Under the pieces are notes generated by a model. That model was not told where the DNA came from and did no database searches. It worked only from the letters and a program-made list of their open reading frames with translations. Shown here piece after piece: positions 23,060 through 31,726 of a stretch of DNA of 47,668 bases (its first letter is position 1; the number at the start of each line of letters is the position of its first letter). Source of the DNA: UBA12088 sp964568345 (lineage in GTDB: Bacteria > Patescibacteriota > Minisyncoccia > Phycocordibacterales > UBA12088); contig CAZMPG010000004.1 in assembly GCA_964568345.1 (NCBI GenBank), forward strand, positions 1 to 47,668, given 5' to 3'. Made by a program: the position numbers and the translations under genes.

Positions 23060-23126
23060 AGATAGGGGAAAATGGTGCACGTTCCCTGTCGCTTCTTTTC
23101 TCTTATCTCTTTTCACTTTTCTCTCG
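23021..23126. repeat. Purine/pyrimidine inverted-repeat element, copy 5 (after prfB)
   Basis: The polypyrimidine arm (23091-23126) is intact; its reverse complement begins GAGAGAAAAGTGAAAAGAGA. The purine arm (23021-23075) overlaps the prfB 3' end and is diverged. The core is TGCACGTTCCC. Confidence 0.75.
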
Positions 23127-23204
23127 CATGTGCATAACCGCGTAGCGTTCCCCCTCCAACGCGCTACACTGGAGGGCAGCATTGCTGTCCGTGCTTTCTG
23201 CGTG

Positions 23205-23244
23205 GTAGCCCCCTCCCCTTAAAAAGGGGAGGGCCGGGGTGGTT
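23205..23244 (+). repeat. C-rich/G-rich hairpin repeat, copy 1
   Basis: GTAGCC, then CCCTCCCCTT (23211-23220), AAA loop, AAGGGGAGGG (23224-23233), then CCGGGGTGGTT. A related but longer copy in the opposite orientation is at 44190-44256. The rest of the 270 bases before the next gene holds repeat copy 5 and a CCCTCCA...TGGAGGG hairpin at 23152-23176. Confidence 0.7.
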
Positions 23245-23328
23245 ATTAAATCCCCCCATTTGTGCCATCGGCAGGAAGTTGGTGTGCAGCCATACCATTA
23301 CCAACATTTACCACCCATCATACTTTTT

Positions 23329-26300
23329 ATGCCACGCTCAAGCTCCTGTATAGCGCTCACGATCGCAGCACTCGCCCTCGCCAGTGTTGCCCCCCTTGTT
23401 TTCGCGGAAGGGCCGACACCAAGCGACACCACGAAAGCCGTCGTCGTCGCCACCACGAACATCTACAACGCTGCGGTTGCTGGTCAGGATCGCACCCTTA
23501 CCCTCTCTTTCGACCTCAGCAACCGCACTGGCGCACAGCCCCAGGTGCGTTACTTCGTAGAGCTTCGTGCACACACCGAGAAGGGCTCTGGCGCGGTTGC
23601 CGACCAGCACACCTATCCCGACACCCTGAGCCTTCGTGAGGGGGAGACGAAGCACGTGCAGGTCGCCTATGCTGTGCCCGCGAGCGTTCCCACGGGGGGC
23701 TACGATGTGTGGGTCAAAGCGGCAAATGGGAGTGGCCTTCTCCTCGCGCTCGCGAACGCCGGCACCGTCTCCCTCACCTCAGACAGCTCTTTCCCGTCTA
23801 TCGTCCCTGGCTCCTGCTCGCTTTCGGTCGCGGGGAGTGAAGTGACGTACACGCCGGAGCAGGGGGTAGACATCGCTCCGAGCGAAACTCTCACCGCAAC
23901 GTGCTCGGTCACCAACAGCGGCGCATCGCAGACCGTCATGCCGCACTTCGTGGTGCGGTACCGCTCGAGCGTCGGTGACATCGTCTCGGAAACCACGGAC
24001 ACAAATAGTCGCACCACCCTCGCCAAGGGTACGCAGAAGATTACCGTCACCATCCCCACGATCACGAAGCCCCAAGCGTACGAAGTACTCCTCTCGCTCA
24101 CCGACGAAGCAGGAGCCCGTTCAAACGACGTACCGCTCCACCTCGTCATCCAGGGCGAGAGTGCGACGATCCAGAACATCATCCTCGACAAGGATCGCTA
24201 CGCAGCGGGCGATACCGCACAGGTTTCCTTCTACTGGACCGCTTCCGCTGATACCTTTACTGACTCCCGCATCGGCACCGGCTCGGTGCTCGTCGCGCCG
24301 TCGGTCTCGCTCCGCATCACCTCGGGCACGGGCGCTAACTGCGTTGAGCCGACCACAAGGCAGCTTGCGGGCCAAGCGAGCACCCAGACCTTCACGCTTC
24401 CTGTGACTGCGCCGTGCGAGAACCCAACCGCGCACGTCTCCCTCGCTTCACAGAGCGGCGTCCTCGACACCAAAGACCTCGCGGTCGAGAGTGCGCCAGT
24501 CCCCGCAGTAGTCCCCGAGCAAGACTCCCCCGTCGTCCCCGACCTTGTCGTCAAGGTCGTTGTCGCCCTCTCCGCCCTCGCTGCACTCGCCGCATTCGCG
24601 CTCTTCCTCCGCAGGCAGCACGCCGTGCCGCCCGCAGCACCGACCATGCTCCTCGTTGCACTCCTCGGCGCGTCGCTTCTCGGCGTAGGGGAGGCGAGGG
24701 CGGATACGTTTACGGTACCAAGTGACGATGTCGGTTTTGTGTTTGTGAAATCAAAACAATGTCCTGACTACAGCACAGATTCGGTGACGTTTCACTTCGA
24801 TTGGCCACATGCTGACAACAACACAATGGGAGGAAACGTCTACAATAACGCGTTTTGCGCCACCCTCTCTAGTGCCGAGCGTACACTGTTGCCGAGCCTG
24901 GGGACTCCAGCGTGTGCCATCGGTCAACAGGATTTTGTAGCATGCGTGGAGTTGCAAGAAAAGCTGAGTGCCCTACGGTCGTATTCAAGCCCAGACTTCA
25001 ACCGTTCAGCGTCATATAATGATTTATATTTGCTCTCCATACGGTACAGTACCGACCCGCATAAAGTTTGGGGTGTTGGCGGTGGGGTGTATTCAGGAGA
25101 ATACGCAGGGACTCTTGCTAGTGTGGGTAGTCCGGCAACGTATACAGTATCCCTGAATAAACCTATTGAATCCGCGTACGCACCGGGTGAAAGTATACTG
25201 GTAACGGCAACAACCCACGTAGGAACATGTGGCAATATCGGTGGCAATTGGGGTTCCCTCACGGCACGTGGCCAAAGTGCGGATGGTTCAGATGACTGGA
25301 AGCTTTTAAACTGGACTGAAGATGACGAGGTTTGGACAAGGAGTCTGTTCACAGCGCCGAATACCCCAGGCTCATACGATATAGACTTTTTTGGCTTTTC
25401 GTGGACGAGACACATTGTTGGTGTTACGTACGGGGAACATTCACTGCCATATATTGTTGCAATTCCGCACATGTGCACCGGCAACATCCCGAACTCGGTA
25501 CCTTGCCTGCAAGACAACACCGACCTCGCGGAGAATACACCGAAAACACTCGTCACTACCTGCAGCACCCCCGAAGGCTCCGCGCCAAAGTGCGAAGTTA
25601 CCTGTGCCCCAGGGTTTGAGCGCCAGGGTACGGCCTGTGTTGCGGTGCCACCACCGCCCCCAGGCTCCCCAACCGCCCTCATGCAGTTCATTGACAGCGA
25701 AGGCAATGCGAACCCAGCGGGGCGTGTGGACCCGATGCAGCCGCGCACATGGAAGTGGGAGTCCACGAACGCACAGGTGGCGAGTGCTCGAGTCGTGATG
25801 AGCGAGTGCGATAATCCTGATTACGATTCCCCTTCAAGTAACTGGACACCATGGAATGCTACACAGGGTCTGAAGCCAGGATCGACAGCGCTTGCTGGGG
25901 AGCAGACGGCGACACCTGGCGCAACGAGGTATGGGTGCAAGGTAGACTTCTTCTACACCGCAACGAACACCACGAGCAATGTCGCCGCGACCTCGCAGGG
26001 CACGATCCGCTTCGCATCGCAGCTTCCCAACACCCCAGGCGTGCAGCTCACCGCCGACCGACCCACCGTGCCGTCGGGCGACAGACCAAAGCTCTCGTGG
26101 ACGAGCGAAAATGTCACCTCGTGCACCGCATCGGGTGGTTGGAGTGATACCAAGCCCGTGCAAGGTGTAAACCAAGAGCAAAGTCCCATCACCGCAGCGA
26201 CGACATACCGCATCACGTGCACCGGTACGGGCGGCTCTGCAGAGAGCGCGGCGACAGTCAATGTGGCTGCTGTGTCGGCGACGCCAGCGCTTGTCGTGTG

Positions 26301-26760
26301 CCCAAGCTCCTCACAAGTAGGTGTGGGTGAACAGGTGCAACTTCGTGCATGGTACAAAGCAGACGATGACGACGGCACCATGACCTGTTCCCAGATCAGC
26401 GGTGCGTCAGAGGTGACCGGTACTGCGGTGTGGACAACGACGAGTAGCAATGTCTCCCTCCCGGGAACGAAGGGCCTGGTGCGCGGTGAAAGTCCGACCA
26501 CGGGCCTTGGCGCACCGGTGCTTGCGCAGTACACCACCGGAGGCACCACCCTGGGTGCGCGTGGCTACGTGCAGGTGCAGGCGGCAGGCATCTGTGGTAG
26601 CGCTGCGGGGGGCACGTACAGCGATGAGCCGACGAGTAACCTCTGCCAGTCAGGTACCGTTACCGGCGGCGTATATCTCGATCCGGTAACAGATCGGTAT
26701 TACTGGCTATGCGGTACGCGGCAGTGCAGTGCAGACCACATGTCCGGTGATCCGCAGTAG
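23329..26760 (+). CDS. Giant exported protein 1, with an internal second signal-peptide-like segment
   Basis: This 1143-residue protein belongs to no family I can name. It has a signal peptide (1-26, ending VFA) and an ectodomain (30-400) of several beta-rich segments homologous to giant protein 2. A membrane helix (~405-425), a short basic loop (RRQH) and a second hydrophobic stretch (440-455) ending GEARA|D (458/459) look like another signal peptide. Then come a ~255-residue module, visibly more AT-rich, and a Cys-rich CTGNIP...CEVTC...C unit. A PTASMTFNG-type domain follows (781-895), then an LSWTSENVTSCTASGGW Ig-like domain (~905-980), a Big_2-like domain, and a C-terminal PTSNLC...CGTRQC module. 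Probably a cell-surface protein. The next gene is a paralog. Confidence 0.85.
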   Translation: MPRSSSCIALTIAALALASVAPLVFAEGPTPSDTTKAVVVATTNIYNAAVAGQDRTLTLSFDLSNRTGAQPQVRYFVELRAHTEKGSGAVADQHTYPDTLSLREGETKHVQVAYAVPASVPTGGYDVWVKAANGSGLLLALANAGTVSLTSDSSFPSIVPGSCSLSVAGSEVTYTPEQGVDIAPSETLTATCSVTNSGASQTVMPHFVVRYRSSVGDIVSETTDTNSRTTLAKGTQKITVTIPTITKPQAYEVLLSLTDEAGARSNDVPLHLVIQGESATIQNIILDKDRYAAGDTAQVSFYWTASADTFTDSRIGTGSVLVAPSVSLRITSGTGANCVEPTTRQLAGQASTQTFTLPVTAPCENPTAHVSLASQSGVLDTKDLAVESAPVPAVVPEQDSPVVPDLVVKVVVALSALAALAAFALFLRRQHAVPPAAPTMLLVALLGASLLGVGEARADTFTVPSDDVGFVFVKSKQCPDYSTDSVTFHFDWPHADNNTMGGNVYNNAFCATLSSAERTLLPSLGTPACAIGQQDFVACVELQEKLSALRSYSSPDFNRSASYNDLYLLSIRYSTDPHKVWGVGGGVYSGEYAGTLASVGSPATYTVSLNKPIESAYAPGESILVTATTHVGTCGNIGGNWGSLTARGQSADGSDDWKLLNWTEDDEVWTRSLFTAPNTPGSYDIDFFGFSWTRHIVGVTYGEHSLPYIVAIPHMCTGNIPNSVPCLQDNTDLAENTPKTLVTTCSTPEGSAPKCEVTCAPGFERQGTACVAVPPPPPGSPTALMQFIDSEGNANPAGRVDPMQPRTWKWESTNAQVASARVVMSECDNPDYDSPSSNWTPWNATQGLKPGSTALAGEQTATPGATRYGCKVDFFYTATNTTSNVAATSQGTIRFASQLPNTPGVQLTADRPTVPSGDRPKLSWTSENVTSCTASGGWSDTKPVQGVNQEQSPITAATTYRITCTGTGGSAESAATVNVAAVSATPALVVCPSSSQVGVGEQVQLRAWYKADDDDGTMTCSQISGASEVTGTAVWTTTSSNVSLPGTKGLVRGESPTTGLGAPVLAQYTTGGTTLGARGYVQVQAAGICGSAAGGTYSDEPTSNLCQSGTVTGGVYLDPVTDRYYWLCGTRQCSADHMSGDPQ

Positions 26761-26779
26761 CACACACTATACGCCACGC

Positions 26780-26817
26780 TGCAGAAACACACCCGCGTAT
26801 GCGGGTGTGTTTCTGCA
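26780..26817 (+). terminator. 17-bp perfect hairpin after giant protein 1
   Basis: TGCAGAAACACACCCGC (26780-26796), loop GTAT, then its exact complement (26801-26817). No T-run follows. It starts 20 bases after the stop. Confidence 0.7.
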
Positions 26818-26827
26818 CATGCTACGA

Positions 26828-26857
26828 TTGTGTGCATGAGGTGTGGTGCCGTACACT
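26828..26857 (+). promoter_or_regulatory. Promoter of giant protein 2
   Basis: TTGTGT (26828-26833), an 18-base spacer and TACACT (26852-26857), giving a leader of about 30 bases to the ATG at 26893. It lies just after the hairpin that ends the previous gene, so the two paralogs are probably transcribed separately. Confidence 0.55.
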
Positions 26858-26892
26858 GTACGATATAGCAGTGTATTAAACCCTCAACACCT

Positions 26893-29800
26893 ATGCGTAC
26901 TCGAACGTCCGTACGTTGTGCTATGCTCCTCGTCGCCTGTGTCGTCGTGGGCACACAGCACGTGCAGGCGCAGAGCGTGCCAACTCCTGACAGGGAGACA
27001 TACGGCTCGGTCACGGTAGCCGACCTCGACATCCACAACGCCCACATCGTGAGTCAGGATGGTCGCTCCCTTACGCTCTCGTTCGACGTGGCGAATGGTG
27101 TTGGTATGCAGGCGGGTCTCCGGTACCGTGTCGAGCTCGTCCGTACCGAGGGGGGTAGGATGCAGACGGTTGCTGCAGCGGCGTATCCCGACGTGTTCTC
27201 AGTGGGCGAGCACGCCTCGGTCACCAAAACGTTTACCTACGAAGCCCCCGCGTACCTCGCTGGGGCGTTTACTGCGTGGGTGTACGTCGAGAACGAGAGC
27301 GGCTTGCGCCTCGGATTGAGCCCCTGCGACGGCAGTATCGTACTCCAGGGGTCTGGTGCGTACGTTGAGCTGAGTGATGCCGCTTGCCTCCTCCATGTGG
27401 TTGCGGCCGATGGGTCCCTCGAACCAGCAGCATTCACCACGAGCCAGGGTGTGGACATCCTCCCCGAGGAGTCACTCCGGGCCGTCTGTACCGTCAAGAG
27501 CACACTGCCTGCAGCGACTATGCTCTACCCCTCAATGCGTATCCATGAGCGTACGCGCATGGGTGCGGTGGTGCGGGAGGAGATGGCAGACAAGAACACC
27601 CCGCTTACTGTCGCACCGGGGGGTGGGCAGGTCGTTGAGACGCCGATCTTCACCGCATCTGAGCCGCAGGCGTACGATACCGCACTTACCCTTGTGGATG
27701 CCGCGGGTGTACCCCAATCGAACACCATCTTCATCCACTACGTCATTGTGGGGAAGAGCGCGACCGTACAGAACGCGTCCCTCGACAGGGATGCGTACCA
27801 GCCGGGAGACACAGCCGAGGTGCGTGTTCTTGTTGCTGGCCCAGCAGATAGTTTTGCTGGTTTGCGGCGCAACATGCCGACTGAGCTACGTACCCCCTCC
27901 CTCACCGCGAGTATGGTAAGCGGAGATGGAACCGTGTGCGCTCCTGAACAAAGCAAGCGTCTCGGGTCTGTTGGCGGAAGTATCGTGCTCGAGCTTCCTG
28001 TCGAGCGCCGCTGCAAGAACCCGGTTGTACATGTTGAGTTGCTCGATGGGGCGAGCGTGCTTGACGCAAAAGACTTCTCATTCTTTACCGCAGAGACGGT
28101 GTGGGGTGTGGTATACCACTACGTGCCTCTTGCTGCCGTGCTTATCGTGCTCGGGGCGCTTACCGTTTTCGTCGTACGGAGTATACGGAGGAGAGATAGC
28201 TCAAAGGCGTCATCGGTGCCGCTCGCCATCCTGGCACTTGTCTCAGTGGTGAGTATGTTCCCCCGTGGAGTAGAGGCAGCAAGCTTTTCTCCGGCCGTCG
28301 CTGATTTCAGTGAGCCGATCGTCGACTATGATTACCCCTTCACGAGCATTCCCTCACCGGTGAGACCCAGTAGCGCGTTCACAGATAGTTTCCATAGATC
28401 TTGGAGCATGCCCATTTACGATGATAGGGGGAATGTTATCCGTGCCGCGCAAAGCCTCGTAAAGGTGTTCACCGCGTCATTGGATAAAAGCACGTACGTG
28501 GCAAGTACCGACACGGAGCAAAGGAAAATCACCGTGTCGGGCACATTGAGTGGCAGTGCGTGCGACAATGTGTCTGATCTCTACCAACTCACCGCTACCA
28601 CTAATGGAGTGATTAGGAATGTCCTCAAGCTCACCACAACCGACGTGCTTGGGCCAGATGATACGGTTGTAGGTGTGCAGGATGTCACAAATGGCACGGG
28701 AAGTGTGGATTTGCCGGTACCAACAACACCTGGGAACTACACGGTGAAGCTTGAGGGCATGGTCGCGTTCGTACTATACGGCATAAGCGCGTTCAATAGT
28801 GGTGACGCTGGTCAGTACGAATGGACGCTCGTGCGCGAGTGGGTATCCTACGAACTACCCTATACTGTTGTTGCACCCCCGGCCACACCTCCTCCACCGG
28901 CCACACCTCCTCCCCCGACCACACCCCCTCCAGCGAACCCGCCACAAACCCCCCCGCCGGCGACTGGGTACAGCTGTCAGGGCTCAATACCTTCCGGGGC
29001 CTGGAGCTGGACCCAAGCACAGGACACCCCAGGGAACTGGGATGGCAATGGCCTTGAGACCTATGTCACGAACAACACCACCTACTGGCAGTACTCCCCA
29101 AGCGATACGTCGCGGAGCTGTGAATTTACCTGTCTACCGCAGTACGAGTGGCGTAACGGACAGTGCCTCCTTGCAGGGGAGCCGCCAAGTTCTTCGTACC
29201 AGTGCCAGGGTACTGGCCCCAACAACACGACGACCTTTCGTGCGAGCAGCATGGAGGATGCGAATGGCCCCAACCAATCCTGGCACCAGGTGGCGCAGAA
29301 CACGACCGCGCGGTGCGAGATGATCGCTTGCCCCTCGGGGCAGGAGTGGAACGGCGTAACCTGCATCACCCCCGCCACAGGCGCGTGCTTCACGCGACCT
29401 GAAGATACAGGGAGATTCCTACAGACTGTTCCCTGGGCGGGTGACAGCAGCGATGTCCTTACCGATACTGCGTGGCACTACAGCGCAGCAAACACGGCTG
29501 CAAAATGTGAGCTCCACTGTCAAAGTAGTGAGTACGCCTGGAACGAGACGACGCGCTCCTGTGAGTTACCACCTACAACGTGCCCACCCGGGCAGGTGCT
29601 CGTTGGCTCCACCTGTATCCCTGCTATTGGTCCCACCGCTTCAATGACCTTCAACGGTAGTGCACATGCTGCAGGTGTAAATCCCCTCGCAGAGCGGGTG
29701 TGGGCGTGGGACTCGACAAACGCACAAGCAGCAGCGGCTCATGCGACCATTACCGGCTGTGATGCAGATCCAGACCGTGTGACGACGCTCGACCCTTGGA

Positions 29801-31050
29801 CCCCCTGGACCGGGGCGGGACGGAGCGCTGACGCGAGCCCTCTCAAGGGTCAGCAGACTGGCACCCTCGACGCGAGCTGGTATGGCTGCGTGATGGAGTA
29901 TACCTACACGGTGCGCAACCTTGACCTTGGGCAGGAGGCAGTCGCAGAGGGCACCGTTTCATTCGCCCACAGGCCTTCTGCACCGACCGCCTCCATGACC
30001 TTCAACGGTCAGACAGACCTCGTGGGTGTTGATCCGCTCCTCGAGCGCACGTGGCGCTGGGAGGCGCACAACGCGATCACCGCGACAGCACAGACGACGA
30101 TTACCGAGTGTGATGCAGATCCGGCACGCGTAGAAGAGGTGGATCCGTGGGCGCCGTGGAGCCAAGCCGGCGCCCAGACTGGTGCCACACCGCTCCTCGG
30201 TGAGCAAAAGGGCACTCCAGGAGCTGGGAGGCATGGGTGTAAGATTGTCTACAGCTACACGGCCACGAATGCCGCGGGAGAGCACGCAACTGCGCATGGC
30301 TCGGTGAAGTTCACCTCCCTGCGGGAGGCTGCGGCGAGTGTAGACCTCCGTGCAGCTGCATCCCCCATTCCCTCCGGAAGCAGGCCGACCCTCTCGTGGA
30401 CCACCGCAAACGTGCGTGACTGTGTAGCGTCCCAAGGCTGGAGTGGGAGCCGCCCCACCGAGAGTGTCGGAGAAGTACAGGGCGCCATTACCATGCAAAC
30501 ATCGTACAAGCTCGAATGTGTCGCGGTAGCGGATGGCATGCGTGTCAGTGACGTAGCGGTGGTCGACATTGCTGAAGAAGGAGGCACGCCGTCGCTCACC
30601 GTATGCCCCATGATGCCGTCGGTGCAGGTAGGCAACCGCCTCCTGCTCACCGCATGGTACAGCCCCGACGGTGACTATGTGAGCTGTGGCAACCCCAGCG
30701 CGAACGGGGAAGAGGTGACGAATGAAGCGGCGTGGAGCAAGGAAGGGGGGTACGTGAGCCTCACCGGTGTTGCGGGCGAGATCAGGGGCGAACAGCAGAC
30801 CCCCCCGGGGGTGCGCACCCCGGTGACCGCTCGCTGGCATGGGTACGCAGGGGTGAGTAGCGTCCGCGTCACCGAGCCCGCTGGTGAGTGTAACGCAAGC
30901 ATCACGAGCCAGGTGCTGTATAGCCCGCCAACCCAAAACCTCTGCACCCGTGGCACACCCTCCTCGGTTTCGGAAAGTGGCTCGTGGTACGCGTGGACCT
31001 GCTCCGGTACGCCCTGCCAGGCAAAGAAAAGTACGGGGAGTCCGCAGTGA
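26893..31050 (+). CDS. Giant exported protein 2, paralog of protein 1
   Basis: 1385 residues with the same plan as protein 1. Signal peptide 1-26 (HVQA|QS). Ectodomain with clearly similar segments (GRSLTLSFDVANG, TTSQGVDILPEESL, ATVQNASLDRDAYQPGDTAE). Membrane helix ~411-431, basic loop with RRR (~434-436), and a second signal-like segment ending GVEA (~462). Then a ~200-residue module and a Pro-rich linker (661-693). Three Cys-rich units follow (CQGSIP.., CQGTGP.., CFTRP..), two tandem PTASMTFNG domains (914-1030 and 1031-~1150), an LSWTTANVRDC Ig-like domain, a Big_2-like domain and a PTQNLC...C C-terminus. Function unknown; surface display is inferred. Confidence 0.85.
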   Translation: MRTRTSVRCAMLLVACVVVGTQHVQAQSVPTPDRETYGSVTVADLDIHNAHIVSQDGRSLTLSFDVANGVGMQAGLRYRVELVRTEGGRMQTVAAAAYPDVFSVGEHASVTKTFTYEAPAYLAGAFTAWVYVENESGLRLGLSPCDGSIVLQGSGAYVELSDAACLLHVVAADGSLEPAAFTTSQGVDILPEESLRAVCTVKSTLPAATMLYPSMRIHERTRMGAVVREEMADKNTPLTVAPGGGQVVETPIFTASEPQAYDTALTLVDAAGVPQSNTIFIHYVIVGKSATVQNASLDRDAYQPGDTAEVRVLVAGPADSFAGLRRNMPTELRTPSLTASMVSGDGTVCAPEQSKRLGSVGGSIVLELPVERRCKNPVVHVELLDGASVLDAKDFSFFTAETVWGVVYHYVPLAAVLIVLGALTVFVVRSIRRRDSSKASSVPLAILALVSVVSMFPRGVEAASFSPAVADFSEPIVDYDYPFTSIPSPVRPSSAFTDSFHRSWSMPIYDDRGNVIRAAQSLVKVFTASLDKSTYVASTDTEQRKITVSGTLSGSACDNVSDLYQLTATTNGVIRNVLKLTTTDVLGPDDTVVGVQDVTNGTGSVDLPVPTTPGNYTVKLEGMVAFVLYGISAFNSGDAGQYEWTLVREWVSYELPYTVVAPPATPPPPATPPPPTTPPPANPPQTPPPATGYSCQGSIPSGAWSWTQAQDTPGNWDGNGLETYVTNNTTYWQYSPSDTSRSCEFTCLPQYEWRNGQCLLAGEPPSSSYQCQGTGPNNTTTFRASSMEDANGPNQSWHQVAQNTTARCEMIACPSGQEWNGVTCITPATGACFTRPEDTGRFLQTVPWAGDSSDVLTDTAWHYSAANTAAKCELHCQSSEYAWNETTRSCELPPTTCPPGQVLVGSTCIPAIGPTASMTFNGSAHAAGVNPLAERVWAWDSTNAQAAAAHATITGCDADPDRVTTLDPWTPWTGAGRSADASPLKGQQTGTLDASWYGCVMEYTYTVRNLDLGQEAVAEGTVSFAHRPSAPTASMTFNGQTDLVGVDPLLERTWRWEAHNAITATAQTTITECDADPARVEEVDPWAPWSQAGAQTGATPLLGEQKGTPGAGRHGCKIVYSYTATNAAGEHATAHGSVKFTSLREAAASVDLRAAASPIPSGSRPTLSWTTANVRDCVASQGWSGSRPTESVGEVQGAITMQTSYKLECVAVADGMRVSDVAVVDIAEEGGTPSLTVCPMMPSVQVGNRLLLTAWYSPDGDYVSCGNPSANGEEVTNEAAWSKEGGYVSLTGVAGEIRGEQQTPPGVRTPVTARWHGYAGVSSVRVTEPAGECNASITSQVLYSPPTQNLCTRGTPSSVSESGSWYAWTCSGTPCQAKKSTGSPQ

Positions 31051-31248
31051 CCCATGACCCCTGCACCATCTTTTTCTTTGCATGTTTCGAAGCGACACAA
31101 CGGGCATGTTGATAATTTGACGATGCCCGCAAGGTCGTGTGCGCTACAATGTCTATGTGTCCCACATCCACGGCAGCACTCGTAAATTATGCACGTCGCA
31201 CGAGCGTACAACTACTATCCAAACCATTAACCATAAACTTTGAGAGAC

Positions 31249-31713
31249 ATGGATAAAAATGTTACGGAGGGTGATATGTCACAGGGTGGTGTGCGTAGCA
31301 CCAAGATGTACACGGTAGTGGTAGCGACAATCATGCTACTAGCATTTGGTGCTGGTGCTGCGATGTGGCTTGCGCCGGATCAACAAAAGCAACAGCAAAG
31401 CCTGCCATCAGCCATCAGTGCTGAGGCAGCAAGGCAGGAAATGTTGGCAGTACCGCAGGAAGTGACAACGTATGAAGCAGTCTCACTTGTTGGGGTAATA
31501 GAGGAGGTGAAGCTTAACAATGGTGCTCTGGGGAATGGTTCGATGCAGGTCGTGCTGGAAGGACATGAACAACCAGTCCTCGTCATGGTCAGCCCGTACG
31601 TAACTCTCGAGGGCGTTACGGTAGGGGAGATAGTGGCAGGTGGCGCGGTTCGTCTCAAGAAAGCTTATGACCTTAGGGATGGTACGTACCTCGTTGAGGT
31701 GATTAGCAAGTAG
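31249..31713 (+). CDS. Small membrane-anchored protein between the giant proteins
   Basis: This 154-residue protein has a hydrophilic N-terminus, one membrane helix at about 22-42 (YTVVVATIMLLAFGAGAAMW), a Gln-rich linker, and a C-terminal domain of short strands (VSLVGVIEEVKLNNG, SMQVVLEGHEQPVLVMV, TYLVEVISK) that looks like a small beta barrel. I recognise no family. An in-frame TTG at 31240 is a weaker start. The gene is AT-richer than the ribosomal region, like giant protein 3, which starts 13 bases after its stop; the two are probably co-transcribed. It may serve as an anchor or chaperone for the large protein; this is a guess from position only. Confidence 0.7.
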   Translation: MDKNVTEGDMSQGGVRSTKMYTVVVATIMLLAFGAGAAMWLAPDQQKQQQSLPSAISAEAARQEMLAVPQEVTTYEAVSLVGVIEEVKLNNGALGNGSMQVVLEGHEQPVLVMVSPYVTLEGVTVGEIVAGGAVRLKKAYDLRDGTYLVEVISK

Positions 31714-31726
31714 TATTGCAGAACAT

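Noticed and set aside
31117..31150. TTGACG ... TACAAT as a promoter for the small anchored gene at 31249
   Set aside because: The spacer is 22 bases, too long for a sigma-70-type promoter.
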